Positions 1 through 5,841 of a DNA stretch of 5,850 nucleotides are shown here, piece after piece. A model generated the notes under the pieces. The model did no database searches, was not told the origin of the DNA, and worked only from the letters and a program-made list of their open reading frames with translations. The stretch is from Desulfonatronovibrio sp. Lineage in GTDB: Bacteria > Desulfobacterota > Desulfovibrionia > Desulfovibrionales > Desulfonatronovibrionaceae. Position 1 is the first letter of the stretch. Each line of letters starts with the position of its first letter. Where the stretch lies: assembly GCA_003558575.1 (NCBI GenBank), contig PWPY01000010.1:1-5850 (forward strand), given 5' to 3'. Position numbers and translations under genes: made by a program.

Positions 1-54
1 CAGGCCAGAAATGCGGAGATGATTGAAGAGTCCAGCCGTTATGTAGTTTTTTAA
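1..54 (+). CDS. 3' end of an unidentified protein (partial)
   Basis: The first frame is open from the window edge and ends at a TAA at 52-54, giving a 17-residue tail QARNAEMIEESSRYVVF. The tail is mostly polar and charged and ends in a short hydrophobic run, which is compatible with a soluble protein C-terminus. It is too short for family assignment. An open stretch this short could also arise by chance, so the evidence is only that the frame enters open from the left edge and is followed by about 400 bp with no coding signal. No clear terminator follows it. Confidence 0.35.
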   Translation, partial: QARNAEMIEESSRYVVF

Positions 55-145
55 AAATACTGCCTGCACATATACAAAGCCTGTAATATTTATCAGTGTG
101 AAAAAGTCCTTATTTAAGTAACTGATCAAAAACTCCAAGCGACAG

Positions 146-213
146 TCCTGCACCCACTTTTGCAAGTATTACCCCGGCATAAGTCTTTACTGACGCCTAA
201 AGTGGGTGCAGGA
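146..213. repeat. 68-bp element with perfect 15-bp inverted arms
   Basis: The left arm TCCTGCACCCACTTT (146-160) is the exact reverse complement of the right arm AAAGTGGGTGCAGGA (199-213), with 38 bp between. Inside, AGTA (165-168) and TACT (188-191) could extend the pairing past an internal loop. Neither strand has a T-run after the stem, so it does not look like an intrinsic terminator. A miniature mobile repeat or the paired ends of a decayed element is more likely. I do not recognise a named family. Confidence 0.7.
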
Positions 214-315
214 TAAAGAACAAAAAAATTCAATTCCCAGCGTATTTATGATACGTAAGCGCCTCACCCGAGTGGCCCGGGACCAAACCTGTGAGTAACT
301 TACACCCATCAAAAC

Positions 316-397
316 CTGGATTCCGGCTTTCGCCGGAATGACGGTAAAGAGTAAAAGCGTGCTTAAACCGTCACCCCGGACTTGATCCGGGGTCCAG
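316..397. repeat. Head-to-head pair of REP-like palindromic units
   Basis: Unit 1 (316-344) reads CTGGA, hairpin TTCCGGC-TTTC-GCCGGAA (321-338), TGACGG. Unit 2 (368-397), read on the minus strand, has the same plan: CTGGA, a hairpin with arms CCCCGGA/TCCGGGG (374-380 and 386-392), TGACGG. The units therefore face each other, and their outer CTGGA/TCCAG and inner TGACGGT/ACCGTCA ends can pair. AAGC/GCTT at 355-358 and 361-364 may form a third small hairpin between them, giving a cloverleaf-like fold. The CTGGA-palindrome-TGACG plan resembles dispersed repeats found in many proteobacteria (from memory). An outer 8-bp inverted repeat, AGTAACTT/AAGTTACT at 294-301 and 406-413, may mark the element's limits. 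Confidence 0.75.
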
Positions 398-420
398 TTT
401 TTTTGAAGTTACTTAGAAGA

Positions 421-446
421 AGGGCATGAAAGAACTTTCATGCCCT
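421..446 (-). terminator. Stem-loop downstream of the xerD-cca operon
   Basis: AGGGCATGAAAG (421-432) pairs perfectly with CTTTCATGCCCT (435-446), and an A-T pair at 420/447 extends it. The stem starts about 10 nt after the stop codon of the leftward fusion gene. The tract after it in that direction is TTCTTCT, an imperfect U-run; on the plus strand it is followed by TTTT and then G's. Placement and perfect pairing favour a terminator for the leftward operon, perhaps weakly bidirectional. Confidence 0.7.
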
Positions 447-455
447 TTTGGGTGT

Positions 456-3110
456 TTAAATTTTATTCTTATACTTATTTTTGACCCATTCAATCTGACT
501 CTGGCGATCACAAGACAATCCATCAATCTGAGCGGCTTTAAGGTCTTTAAGAATTTCACCAAATAGCGGTCCAGGTTTGATTCCCATTTCTTTTAAATCT
601 TTTCCGCTGACTTGAGGCTGCACATTTCGCAGATGAGTGATGAAGTAAGATATTTTTTTCCGCAGATCATCTTTACGGGTTCTCGCAATAAGAAAAAGCA
701 ATCCTTCCACTGGAAGAGGGGAGAGAATAAAATAAAGATCACTAAGACTACCCTGTTCTTTTTGCCACTTATAAAGTTCAGCAACACCTTCCTGCACCTG
801 CCCCCTCAGACCGAAAAAGCCTTGTTCCTGTTTTTTGGAGAAATTAAATCTATTGAAAATTATTTTAGCTTGGGAATCGTTGATGGTGTTCAGCAATCCA
901 AGCAGGTAAAGCATCCATTTTTCAATCTGTTCATCTGTATATAAGAGTTGAAACCAGTTGATTACCTTTTCAGTTTCCAAGAGGATGTCATTAATACTGG
1001 GGGTTAGTTTTAAAAGAGGGTGGATGTTTCGCAGAAGCCCAAAATTTTCCATCCTGGAGATACATCCCAGTGGGTTATTTTCTTCAAATATCATTCTCAG
1101 TTCATGAAAAATTCGACTGCCTGAAAGTTTATGGAAGATATTAAGGTCAACAGCATTTTTAATCAGCTTTTCCGTCTGAAGACCTATTCTGAATGAAAAG
1201 CGCTGCTCAAACCGGATAGCTCTGATAATGCGCGTGGGATCTTCCACAAAGCTTAATGAATGCAATACCCTGATTATTTTGTCTTTGATATCCTTCTGTC
1301 CGCCGAAAAAATCCACAAGTTTTCCAAAGTTATTTGGATTCAAATGAACAGCCAGGGCATTAATGCTGAAGTCCCTGCGGTATAAATCCATTTTAATGGA
1401 TGACAGCTCAACTGTGGGCAGGGCGGCAGGGTGTTCATAATATTCCAGCCTGGCAGTAGCCACATCAATTTTTTGTTCATCTTCAAGGATGACCACAGCC
1501 GTCTGAAATTTATGGTGAGCCCTGACTCTTCCGCCAAGCTCGGAGGCTAATTTTTTGGCAAAAGCAATTCCATCTCCCTCAACCACAAGATCCACATCAA
1601 GATTGTCCCGATCCAGAAGAATATCTCTGACAAAACCGCCTACAATATAGAGTTGAAAGCCCATATCGTGGGAAAGCTTTCCGCATTTTTCCAGAAGATT
1701 GATAATATTTTCAGGCAGCCTGTCCCTGAGCATTTTTTTAATATTTCGCTCACGTTTTCTTTCTGGAAGCAGGGTTTCAGGAATACGGGCAGGCTCTTTA
1801 ATAATGTTGTTGATAAGATCTGTGCGGGTAACAACTCCAATGATTTTATCATCTTCTTCTATGGGGATCAGGCGCTGTCTCTGTCCAATGATTACTTCCA
1901 TGACCTTGTAAAGGTCTTCGGTTGTGCCCAGGGTTGTAAAGTCAGTGATCATATATTCTTTGACTGGAACTTTCCCCAGACCATGCCCCACAGCTTTGTC
2001 TGCAAGCTGATGTTCAAGGATACCTGCGCATTTCTGAGTATCCTTAAAAACCACAGGTATGGCCTTTAGGCCGAATCTGGTCATGGTCTCAGAAGCTTGA
2101 GAAATGTTTACATCTTCTTCAATGGTTACAGAAGGGGAGGACATAAGATTAGATACAAGAATCTGAGGATTTATCTGTGAGTATAACAGTCCGAAAAGTT
2201 CATCTTTAACCTGGGTAATGGTTTTCTGTTTAATAGTTGCAGATGCTGCAAATGAATGGCCACCTCCTCCGAGAGAAGAGCAAATTACTCCAACATCAAC
2301 ATCTGTTGTTCGGCTTCTTGCCACAACATGAATCCTGTCCATCATTTTAGCAATGGCAAAGAGCACCCTTATGTTCTCCATGTCCAGAATTTTATGGGCG
2401 AGGAGGGCAAAGTCTCCCACGTAATGTTCTAAGGTAACATTAGCAACAACGACATCAATTCCATTGATTTTATGTGAAGTTGCTGAGTCAAGAAGGGAGT
2501 TTAGTATTGAGACCTGCTCTGCTGAAAGATCCCGGTTGATAAGATCAGAAACCATATTCAGGTCCATACCCTGAGAAAGGAGCCATGATGCCGCAGTGTA
2601 GTCGTGAGATGTAGTGGAGGTAAATGTAAAACATCCTGTGTCTTCGTAGATGCCCAGTCCCAGGATCGTGGCTTCATCTTCGGTCAGGTCAATTTCTCTG
2701 TCCATGAGGATCTCAGAAATTATGGATGTAGTTGATCCCCATGATTTAACAAATTCCACAGTGCCTGTGATATCTTCATCAGAATCTGGATGATGATCAT
2801 AAAGATGAATTTCAAGGTCTGGATTGTTTAGAAGGGGGGCCACATGTTTGACCCTGGATTTTTGCCTGGTGTCAACTATAATAAGCTGTTTTACCGAGGC
2901 AGGATCTATTTCCTTGAATGATTTGAAATTATAGAGATATGTTGCACTCTGGATAAAAAAGTTTTTGAGATTTTTTTCCTGACTTCCAGGAAATATCATT
3001 ACGGAATCAGGATAAAGCTTGCCTGCAGCAATCATTGAGGAGAGGGCGTCAAAGTCGGCATTAACATGGCAGGTGATAACTATTGGTGCATTAATTTTTG
3101 TTTTTTTCAT
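456..3110 (-). CDS. cca: DHH phosphoesterase–CBS–tRNA nucleotidyltransferase fusion protein
   Basis: This 884-residue cytoplasmic protein joins three modules. Residues 9-310 are a DHH/DHHA1 phosphoesterase. The metal-binding motifs appear intact: HVNADFDA (15-22), IIVDT (77-81), DHHP (105-108), GIYEDTG (153-159), and the DHHA1 signature GGGGH (281-285). Residues 317-440 hold two CBS domains, usually adenine-nucleotide sensors. Residues 480-884 form a class II tRNA nucleotidyltransferase/poly(A) polymerase: YIVGGFVRD (488-496), catalytic DVD (505-507), RRDFSINALA (578-587), the nucleotide-selecting EDPTRIIR (623-630), and the C-terminal SGKDLKEMGIKPGPLFGEIL segment (835-854). The DHH part is related to NrnA-type exonucleases/phosphatases. 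The best-supported role is adding or repairing tRNA 3'-CCA. The loop between the DVD and RRD motifs looks near full length, which by family knowledge favours A-addition or full CCA addition over CC-only addition. The ATG lies just before the first DHH motif. There is no obvious ribosome binding site, and xerD ends 17 bp upstream, suggesting translational coupling. Confidence 0.92.
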   Translation of the reverse strand: MKKTKINAPIVITCHVNADFDALSSMIAAGKLYPDSVMIFPGSQEKNLKNFFIQSATYLYNFKSFKEIDPASVKQLIIVDTRQKSRVKHVAPLLNNPDLEIHLYDHHPDSDEDITGTVEFVKSWGSTTSIISEILMDREIDLTEDEATILGLGIYEDTGCFTFTSTTSHDYTAASWLLSQGMDLNMVSDLINRDLSAEQVSILNSLLDSATSHKINGIDVVVANVTLEHYVGDFALLAHKILDMENIRVLFAIAKMMDRIHVVARSRTTDVDVGVICSSLGGGGHSFAASATIKQKTITQVKDELFGLLYSQINPQILVSNLMSSPSVTIEEDVNISQASETMTRFGLKAIPVVFKDTQKCAGILEHQLADKAVGHGLGKVPVKEYMITDFTTLGTTEDLYKVMEVIIGQRQRLIPIEEDDKIIGVVTRTDLINNIIKEPARIPETLLPERKRERNIKKMLRDRLPENIINLLEKCGKLSHDMGFQLYIVGGFVRDILLDRDNLDVDLVVEGDGIAFAKKLASELGGRVRAHHKFQTAVVILEDEQKIDVATARLEYYEHPAALPTVELSSIKMDLYRRDFSINALAVHLNPNNFGKLVDFFGGQKDIKDKIIRVLHSLSFVEDPTRIIRAIRFEQRFSFRIGLQTEKLIKNAVDLNIFHKLSGSRIFHELRMIFEENNPLGCISRMENFGLLRNIHPLLKLTPSINDILLETEKVINWFQLLYTDEQIEKWMLYLLGLLNTINDSQAKIIFNRFNFSKKQEQGFFGLRGQVQEGVAELYKWQKEQGSLSDLYFILSPLPVEGLLFLIARTRKDDLRKKISYFITHLRNVQPQVSGKDLKEMGIKPGPLFGEILKDLKAAQIDGLSCDRQSQIEWVKNKYKNKI

Positions 3111-3127
3111 GGGAATAGGGAGTTGTG

Positions 3128-4030
3128 TCAGTTGCCTGACCTGGGATGAAATTTTTCATGAGTTGACTTAAGCCGGTCACTCTGGACATGAGTATAAATT
3201 TCTGTAGCTGTAATATCGGAATGACCAAGAAGAATTTGGACAGTGCGTAAATCTGCTCCACCTTCAAGCAGATGTGTGGCAAAGGAATGTCTTAAGGTGT
3301 GTGGAGATACTTCCTTGGTAATTTTGGCACTGACAGCATATTTTTTTATTATTTTCCAGATACCCTGTCTGGTAAGACCTTTACCTGATCTGTTTAAAAA
3401 CATGAAATCCGAGCGTGGTGAAAACTCTCCCCGCCAGTTTTGCAGATAGAACTCAATCCATTTCATGCAGGTATAGTGCAAAGGCACGATGCGCTCCTTG
3501 CCACCTTTGCCCCATACTCTGACTGTACCTGTTTGTGGATCAAAATTCAAAACCTTAAGTGCGGCTGCCTCTGATACTCTAAGCCCTGCGGCATAGAGCA
3601 GTTCAAGCATGGCTTTATCCCTGGCTCCGAGTTTATCATTTATTTCCGGCTGGGAAAGGATGCTTTCTACCTGGTCAACAGCAAGCACTTTTGGGAGAAG
3701 CTTGGGAAGTTTGGGGTTTTCCAGAATTCCTGTGGGATTTTCCTGAATAATGCCCTGTTCTGCAAGAAAAGAGTAAAATCCCCGCAAAGCTGCCATGTGT
3801 CTGGCCAGGCTTCTACTTTGCAATCCTTTTTTTCGCAGATGCATAAGATATATGAAAATATTCTGTTCAGAAACATTGTCAACAGATAGAGATTTTTCCT
3901 CAAGGAACACAATAAAAGAGTTAAGATCTTCCGTATATGAACTTACTGTTGCCTGGGAAAGTCCCCTGATTACCAGAATATGCTCAATGAATTGTTTAAC
4001 GATGGATCTGGCCTGGCCATGAGAATCCAA
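3128..4030 (-). CDS. xerD: Site-specific tyrosine recombinase XerD
   Basis: This is a 300-residue tyrosine recombinase of the chromosome-dimer resolution type. With XerC it exchanges strands at dif, under FtsK control at the septum. From the TTG start, residues about 8-95 form the N-terminal core-binding domain and about 115-290 the catalytic domain. All six catalytic residues are visible: R151 (AGLRVSE), K175 (GKGGKER), H244 and R247 (HTLRH), H270 (LGHSD) and Y279 (IYTHV). The GHSD-IYTHV end and the closing HPR tail resemble XerD more than XerC. With this start the last four residues carry the same numbers as I remember for E. coli XerD. The frame continues upstream to a TTG at 4121-4123 that would add 31 residues, but that codon has no ribosome binding site and falls in the likely promoter. 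The TTG at 4028-4030 has AAGAGGTG six bases before it and gives the usual family length. It is the first gene of a leftward operon with the fusion gene. Confidence 0.93.
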   Translation of the reverse strand: MDSHGQARSIVKQFIEHILVIRGLSQATVSSYTEDLNSFIVFLEEKSLSVDNVSEQNIFIYLMHLRKKGLQSRSLARHMAALRGFYSFLAEQGIIQENPTGILENPKLPKLLPKVLAVDQVESILSQPEINDKLGARDKAMLELLYAAGLRVSEAAALKVLNFDPQTGTVRVWGKGGKERIVPLHYTCMKWIEFYLQNWRGEFSPRSDFMFLNRSGKGLTRQGIWKIIKKYAVSAKITKEVSPHTLRHSFATHLLEGGADLRTVQILLGHSDITATEIYTHVQSDRLKSTHEKFHPRSGN

Positions 4031-4036
4031 TGCAGC

Positions 4037-4044
4037 CACCTCTT
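4037..4044 (-). promoter_or_regulatory. Ribosome binding site fixing the xerD start
   Basis: On the minus strand the sequence is AAGAGGTG, then GCTGCA, then TTG. The six-base spacing and the GAGGTG match to the 16S rRNA tail make the TTG at 4028-4030 the preferred start. The in-frame GTG inside this motif (4037-4039) is too close to it to be well served. Confidence 0.6.
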
Positions 4045-4071
4045 TGGGGTTGAAGAGTGATTGAAACTTGC

Positions 4072-4101
4072 TTGTGTAAATATAAAGATATAGAGTATAA
4101 T
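4072..4101 (+). promoter_or_regulatory. Candidate sigma-70 promoter for folK
   Basis: A perfect TATAAT at 4096-4101 is preceded, 18 bp upstream, by a weak -35 TTGTGT (4072-4077). An alternative -35, TTGAAA at 4061-4066, is too far away. The predicted start near 4108 leaves a leader of about 39 nt. The -10 overlaps the minus-strand -10 of xerD by four bases. Confidence 0.4.
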
Positions 4102-4123
4102 CTTCATTACATGATTTAATCAA
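4094..4123 (-). promoter_or_regulatory. Candidate sigma-70 promoter for xerD-cca
   Basis: On the minus strand, TTGATT (4118-4123) is followed after 18 bp by TATACT (4094-4099), close to the TTGACA/TATAAT consensus. Transcription would start near 4087, leaving a leader of roughly 57 nt before the xerD TTG. The -10 box overlaps that of the opposing folK promoter, so the two probably compete for polymerase. Confidence 0.45.
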
Positions 4124-4146
4124 CTTTTTGTTTAAAGAGAAAATAC

Positions 4147-4653
4147 TTGGGATACAAGGCCTTTATAAGTCTTGGTTCTAACATTGGATTATGCAGCAAG
4201 AACCTGCAAAAAGCAATTGCTGCCATAAGCACATTGGGTGGGTTGAAGATTCTGGACAGGTCCAGGCTTTACCACACAGAGCCACAAGATATGTTGAAGC
4301 AACCCTGGTTTACTAACCAGGTTATTTCCGTAGAGTTGGAGAAGCAGATAAGCCCAGTAATGCTACTTGGATTTCTAAAAGACATGGAACTGAAAATGGG
4401 GCGCTCGCCCGGGATACCCAAAGGGCCAAGAGTAATTGATCTGGATATATTGACATTTGGAGATAAAATTATCAGTTCTCAGGAGTTGGTAATTCCACAT
4501 CCTCAGATGAAAAAGAGGGCGTTTGTTTTGATTCCTCTTCAGGAAATCAGTCCTGATTTTATTTTTCCTGACGGGGAAACTATTGGTGAAGCTTTGAAAA
4601 AAATTAAGTTCAGGGTTGAAAATGATAGAGTGTATCAGAGAATGGATACATAA
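4147..4653 (+). CDS. folK: 6-hydroxymethyl-7,8-dihydropterin pyrophosphokinase (HPPK)
   Basis: FolK transfers pyrophosphate from ATP to 6-hydroxymethyl-dihydropterin, the step before dihydropteroate synthase in folate synthesis, in the cytoplasm. The 168-residue product has the family landmarks in order: AFISLGSNIG (5-14), YHTEPQ (42-47), PWFTNQV (53-59), the ATP and metal-binding segment with R86, GPR (93-95) and DLD (98-100), then IPHPQMKKRAFVLIPL (116-131). The acidic pair D98/D100 corresponds to the magnesium ligands of the E. coli enzyme. The start is a TTG: no ATG, GTG or other TTG lies between it and the in-frame TAA at 4117-4119, and residues 3-14 align with normal HPPK N-termini. A weak AAAGAGA precedes it by about seven bases. 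No other folate gene is in the window. It is probably cotranscribed with the small gene 30 bp downstream. Confidence 0.93.
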   Translation: MGYKAFISLGSNIGLCSKNLQKAIAAISTLGGLKILDRSRLYHTEPQDMLKQPWFTNQVISVELEKQISPVMLLGFLKDMELKMGRSPGIPKGPRVIDLDILTFGDKIISSQELVIPHPQMKKRAFVLIPLQEISPDFIFPDGETIGEALKKIKFRVENDRVYQRMDT

Positions 4654-4683
4654 AATTAAACAAAAACTTCAAGGAATTTAAAC

Positions 4684-4959
4684 ATGTTAAAAATCGTCAT
4701 CCTCGTTGTTGTTGGTTATATTCTTTACAAGCTCCTGATTAATGATCAAAGGAAAAAAAAGGATAAGGTTTCAGCTGAGCACAAAAAAATGGCAGCCAGC
4801 GGAGTAATGATCAAGGATCCTGTCTGCGGTACATATGTTGATAAAGACAGTGACATTAGAGTGAAGAAAGACAATAAGGTCTTGTGTTTCTGCAGCTATG
4901 ACTGCAGAGATAAGTATTTAAAGAGTATTGGAGCTGAAGAAGCAGTTAAGGATGACTGA
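4684..4959 (+). CDS. Small membrane-anchored YHS/TRASH-like cysteine protein
   Basis: This 91-residue protein has one N-terminal hydrophobic segment (about residues 2-19), then a very basic linker (22-36) and a C-terminal cysteine domain. The positive residues after the helix predict a cytoplasmic C-terminus. The domain reads DPVCGTYV (45-52), then CFCSYDC (68-74). Cysteines 48, 68, 70 and 74 match the layout of YHS/TRASH-type metal-binding domains, in which such cysteines can bind metal ions. The extra C68 before the usual FCS..C is slightly unusual. No enzyme signature is present and the function is unknown; a membrane-tethered metal sensor or chaperone is a guess. The ATG is well supported by AAGGA at 4671-4675, eight bases upstream. 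It follows folK by 30 bp in the same direction. Confidence 0.85.
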   Translation: MLKIVILVVVGYILYKLLINDQRKKKDKVSAEHKKMAASGVMIKDPVCGTYVDKDSDIRVKKDNKVLCFCSYDCRDKYLKSIGAEEAVKDD

Positions 4960-4963
4960 AGCC

Positions 4964-4993
4964 TTGATATGAGAAAAACTGAATATTTATGAT
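4964..4993 (+). promoter_or_regulatory. Candidate sigma-70 promoter for the transaldolase gene
   Basis: TTGATA (4964-4969) and TATGAT (4988-4993) each differ from consensus by one base and are spaced 18 bp apart. The predicted transcript starts near 5000, giving a leader of about 27 nt. It begins just after the stop codon of the upstream small gene, so the transaldolase gene may be expressed on its own as well as by read-through from folK. Confidence 0.5.
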
Positions 4994-5013
4994 TTTCAGA
5001 AAACAATTTAACG

Positions 5014-5020
5014 AGGAGGG
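5014..5020 (+). promoter_or_regulatory. Strong ribosome binding site deciding the transaldolase start
   Basis: AGGAGGG lies about seven bases before the ATG at 5027. This makes that ATG the start, and rules against the in-frame GTG at 5021-5023, which sits directly against the motif. Confidence 0.75.
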
Positions 5021-5026
5021 GTGTTA

Positions 5027-5668
5027 ATGAAATTTTTTATAGATACAGCAAATATTCAGGAGATAAAAAAAGGTATTGAATACGGGATGGTGGACGGCGT
5101 AACAACAAACCCAAGCCTTATGGCCAAAGAAGGCAAGGACTGGAAGGATGTTGCTGCTGAAATATGTGAATTGGTGGAAGGCCCGGTGAGTCTGGAAGTC
5201 ATTGCAACCAATTCAAAAGAGATGATTAAAGAAGCCACGGAACTCGTTAAGTTTGGCCCCAATGTTGTTGTTAAAATTCCCATGACCATGGATGGTATTG
5301 AGGCAGTTAAAGTCCTTGCAGAAATGCAGATAGAAACCAATGTAACTCTTGTTTTTTCGCCGCTTCAGGCTCTGCTGGCAGCCAAAGCTGGAGCTGCCTA
5401 TGTAAGTCCATTTGTAGGCAGACTGGATGATATAGGTCAAAACGGCATGGATGTGGTCAGCAGTATTATTGATATTTATGATAATTATGCTTTTGATACT
5501 GAAATTATTGTAGCAAGTGTAAGGCATCCTGGCCATGTTCTTGATTCAGCCATGATGGGTGCTGACATTGCAACCATTCCTTTTAAAGTGATTGAGAAGT
5601 TGTCCAAGCATCCTTTAACCGATATTGGACTTGAAGCTTTTCTTAAGGACTGGAACAAGGCTAACTAA
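5027..5668 (+). CDS. tal: Transaldolase, short MipB/TalC (FSA-like) type
   Basis: The 213-residue product is a (beta/alpha)8-barrel class I aldolase of the short transaldolase family, about 210-220 residues. It moves a dihydroxyacetone unit between sugar phosphates in the non-oxidative pentose phosphate pathway, in the cytoplasm. Visible landmarks are FIDTAN (4-9, with D6), GVTTNPSL (24-31, with N28), the Schiff-base lysine K83 in [15 protein letters not shown] (105-111), SPFVGRLDD (127-135), VASVRHP (162-168) and ATIPF (182-186). In the SPFVGR motif residue 129 is Phe. In E. coli fructose-6-phosphate aldolase the equivalent is Tyr131, and that Phe/Tyr position is known to separate transaldolase from aldolase activity, so transaldolase is the better call. 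The start is the ATG after a strong AGGAGG. The gene has its own candidate promoter and a clear terminator. Confidence 0.93.
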   Translation: MKFFIDTANIQEIKKGIEYGMVDGVTTNPSLMAKEGKDWKDVAAEICELVEGPVSLEVIATNSKEMIKEATELVKFGPNVVVKIPMTMDGIEAVKVLAEMQIETNVTLVFSPLQALLAAKAGAAYVSPFVGRLDDIGQNGMDVVSSIIDIYDNYAFDTEIIVASVRHPGHVLDSAMMGADIATIPFKVIEKLSKHPLTDIGLEAFLKDWNKAN

Positions 5669-5702
5669 TAATATTGTAATACATTCCCATACCGCTTCTC
5701 AG

Positions 5703-5737
5703 GCCGGTTTTCTTTAAACAGGAAAACCGGCTTTTTT
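5703..5737 (+). terminator. Rho-independent terminator after the transaldolase gene
   Basis: GCCGGTTTTC (5703-5712) pairs perfectly with GAAAACCGGC (5722-5731) around a nine-base loop, and is followed at once by six T's (5732-5737). It lies 34 bp after the stop codon, and the T-run direction fits the rightward transcript. Confidence 0.92.
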
Positions 5738-5813
5738 GTCTCCAGTTCCAGATTTTCATCTACAGGTACTGTCCAAACCTTGGCATCTACTATCCCTCTT
5801 TATGTTATTACTT

Positions 5814-5841
5814 TTGTCTCATAATGTAAATTATGTAAACT
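5814..5841 (+). other. dif: Candidate chromosome dimer resolution site (dif)
   Basis: The 28 bases split as an 11-bp arm TTGTCTCATAA, a 6-bp centre TGTAAA and an 11-bp arm TTATGTAAACT. This is the XerC-arm/centre/XerD-arm plan of dif. The CATAA/TTATG inner parts form an inverted repeat. By memory, the right arm equals the XerD arm of B. subtilis dif at all 11 positions, and the whole site agrees with E. coli dif at about 20 of 28 positions. As in known dif sites, the XerC arm is the less conserved one. The site is intergenic, beyond a terminator and about 1.8 kb from xerD. The alternative is an operator or promoter for a gene beyond the window: TTGTCT (5814-5819) and TAAACT (5836-5841) form a poor -35/-10 pair. 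Confidence 0.72.

Larger units (their letters stand above)
55..455. other. Gene-free, repeat-rich intergenic region
   Basis: No plausible coding frame was found on either strand here. The region holds a 68-bp inverted-repeat element (146-213), a short hairpin (241-255, arms CGTAT/ATACG), a head-to-head pair of REP-like hairpin units (316-397) and the stem-loop at 421-446. The heptamer AGTAACT occurs at 117-123 and 294-300, and inverted at 407-413. The convergent gene ends on either side make it a natural landing place for small palindromic repeats. Bases 55-145 show nothing else I can name. Confidence 0.7.

Noticed and set aside
146..213. The 15-bp inverted repeat as an intrinsic terminator or an integron attC site
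   Set aside because: There is no T-run after the stem on either strand and the 38-bp loop is long. The GTTRRRY/RYYYAAC core sites expected of attC are absent.
612..944. A 110-codon plus-strand open frame opposite the end of the fusion gene
   Set aside because: It lies wholly opposite the conserved C-terminal nucleotidyltransferase region and has no convincing ribosome binding site or family motifs.
1653..2069. A 138-codon open frame on the plus strand, antisense to the fusion gene
   Set aside because: The opposite strand encodes clear CBS and nucleotidyltransferase segments here. This frame has no recognisable domain and looks like a shadow of that coding pattern.
4979..4999. CTGAA/TTCAG inverted repeat before the transaldolase gene as an operator
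   Set aside because: The arms are only five bases in AT-rich DNA, which is expected by chance, and they overlap a better-supported promoter.
5021..5026. GTG start for the transaldolase two codons upstream
   Set aside because: It abuts the AGGAGG motif, leaving no spacing. The ATG at 5027 has proper spacing and gives the usual [10 protein letters not shown]-terminus.
5213..5536. A 107-codon minus-strand frame within the transaldolase gene
   Set aside because: The sense strand encodes the conserved barrel and active-site lysine. The antisense product has no recognisable features.
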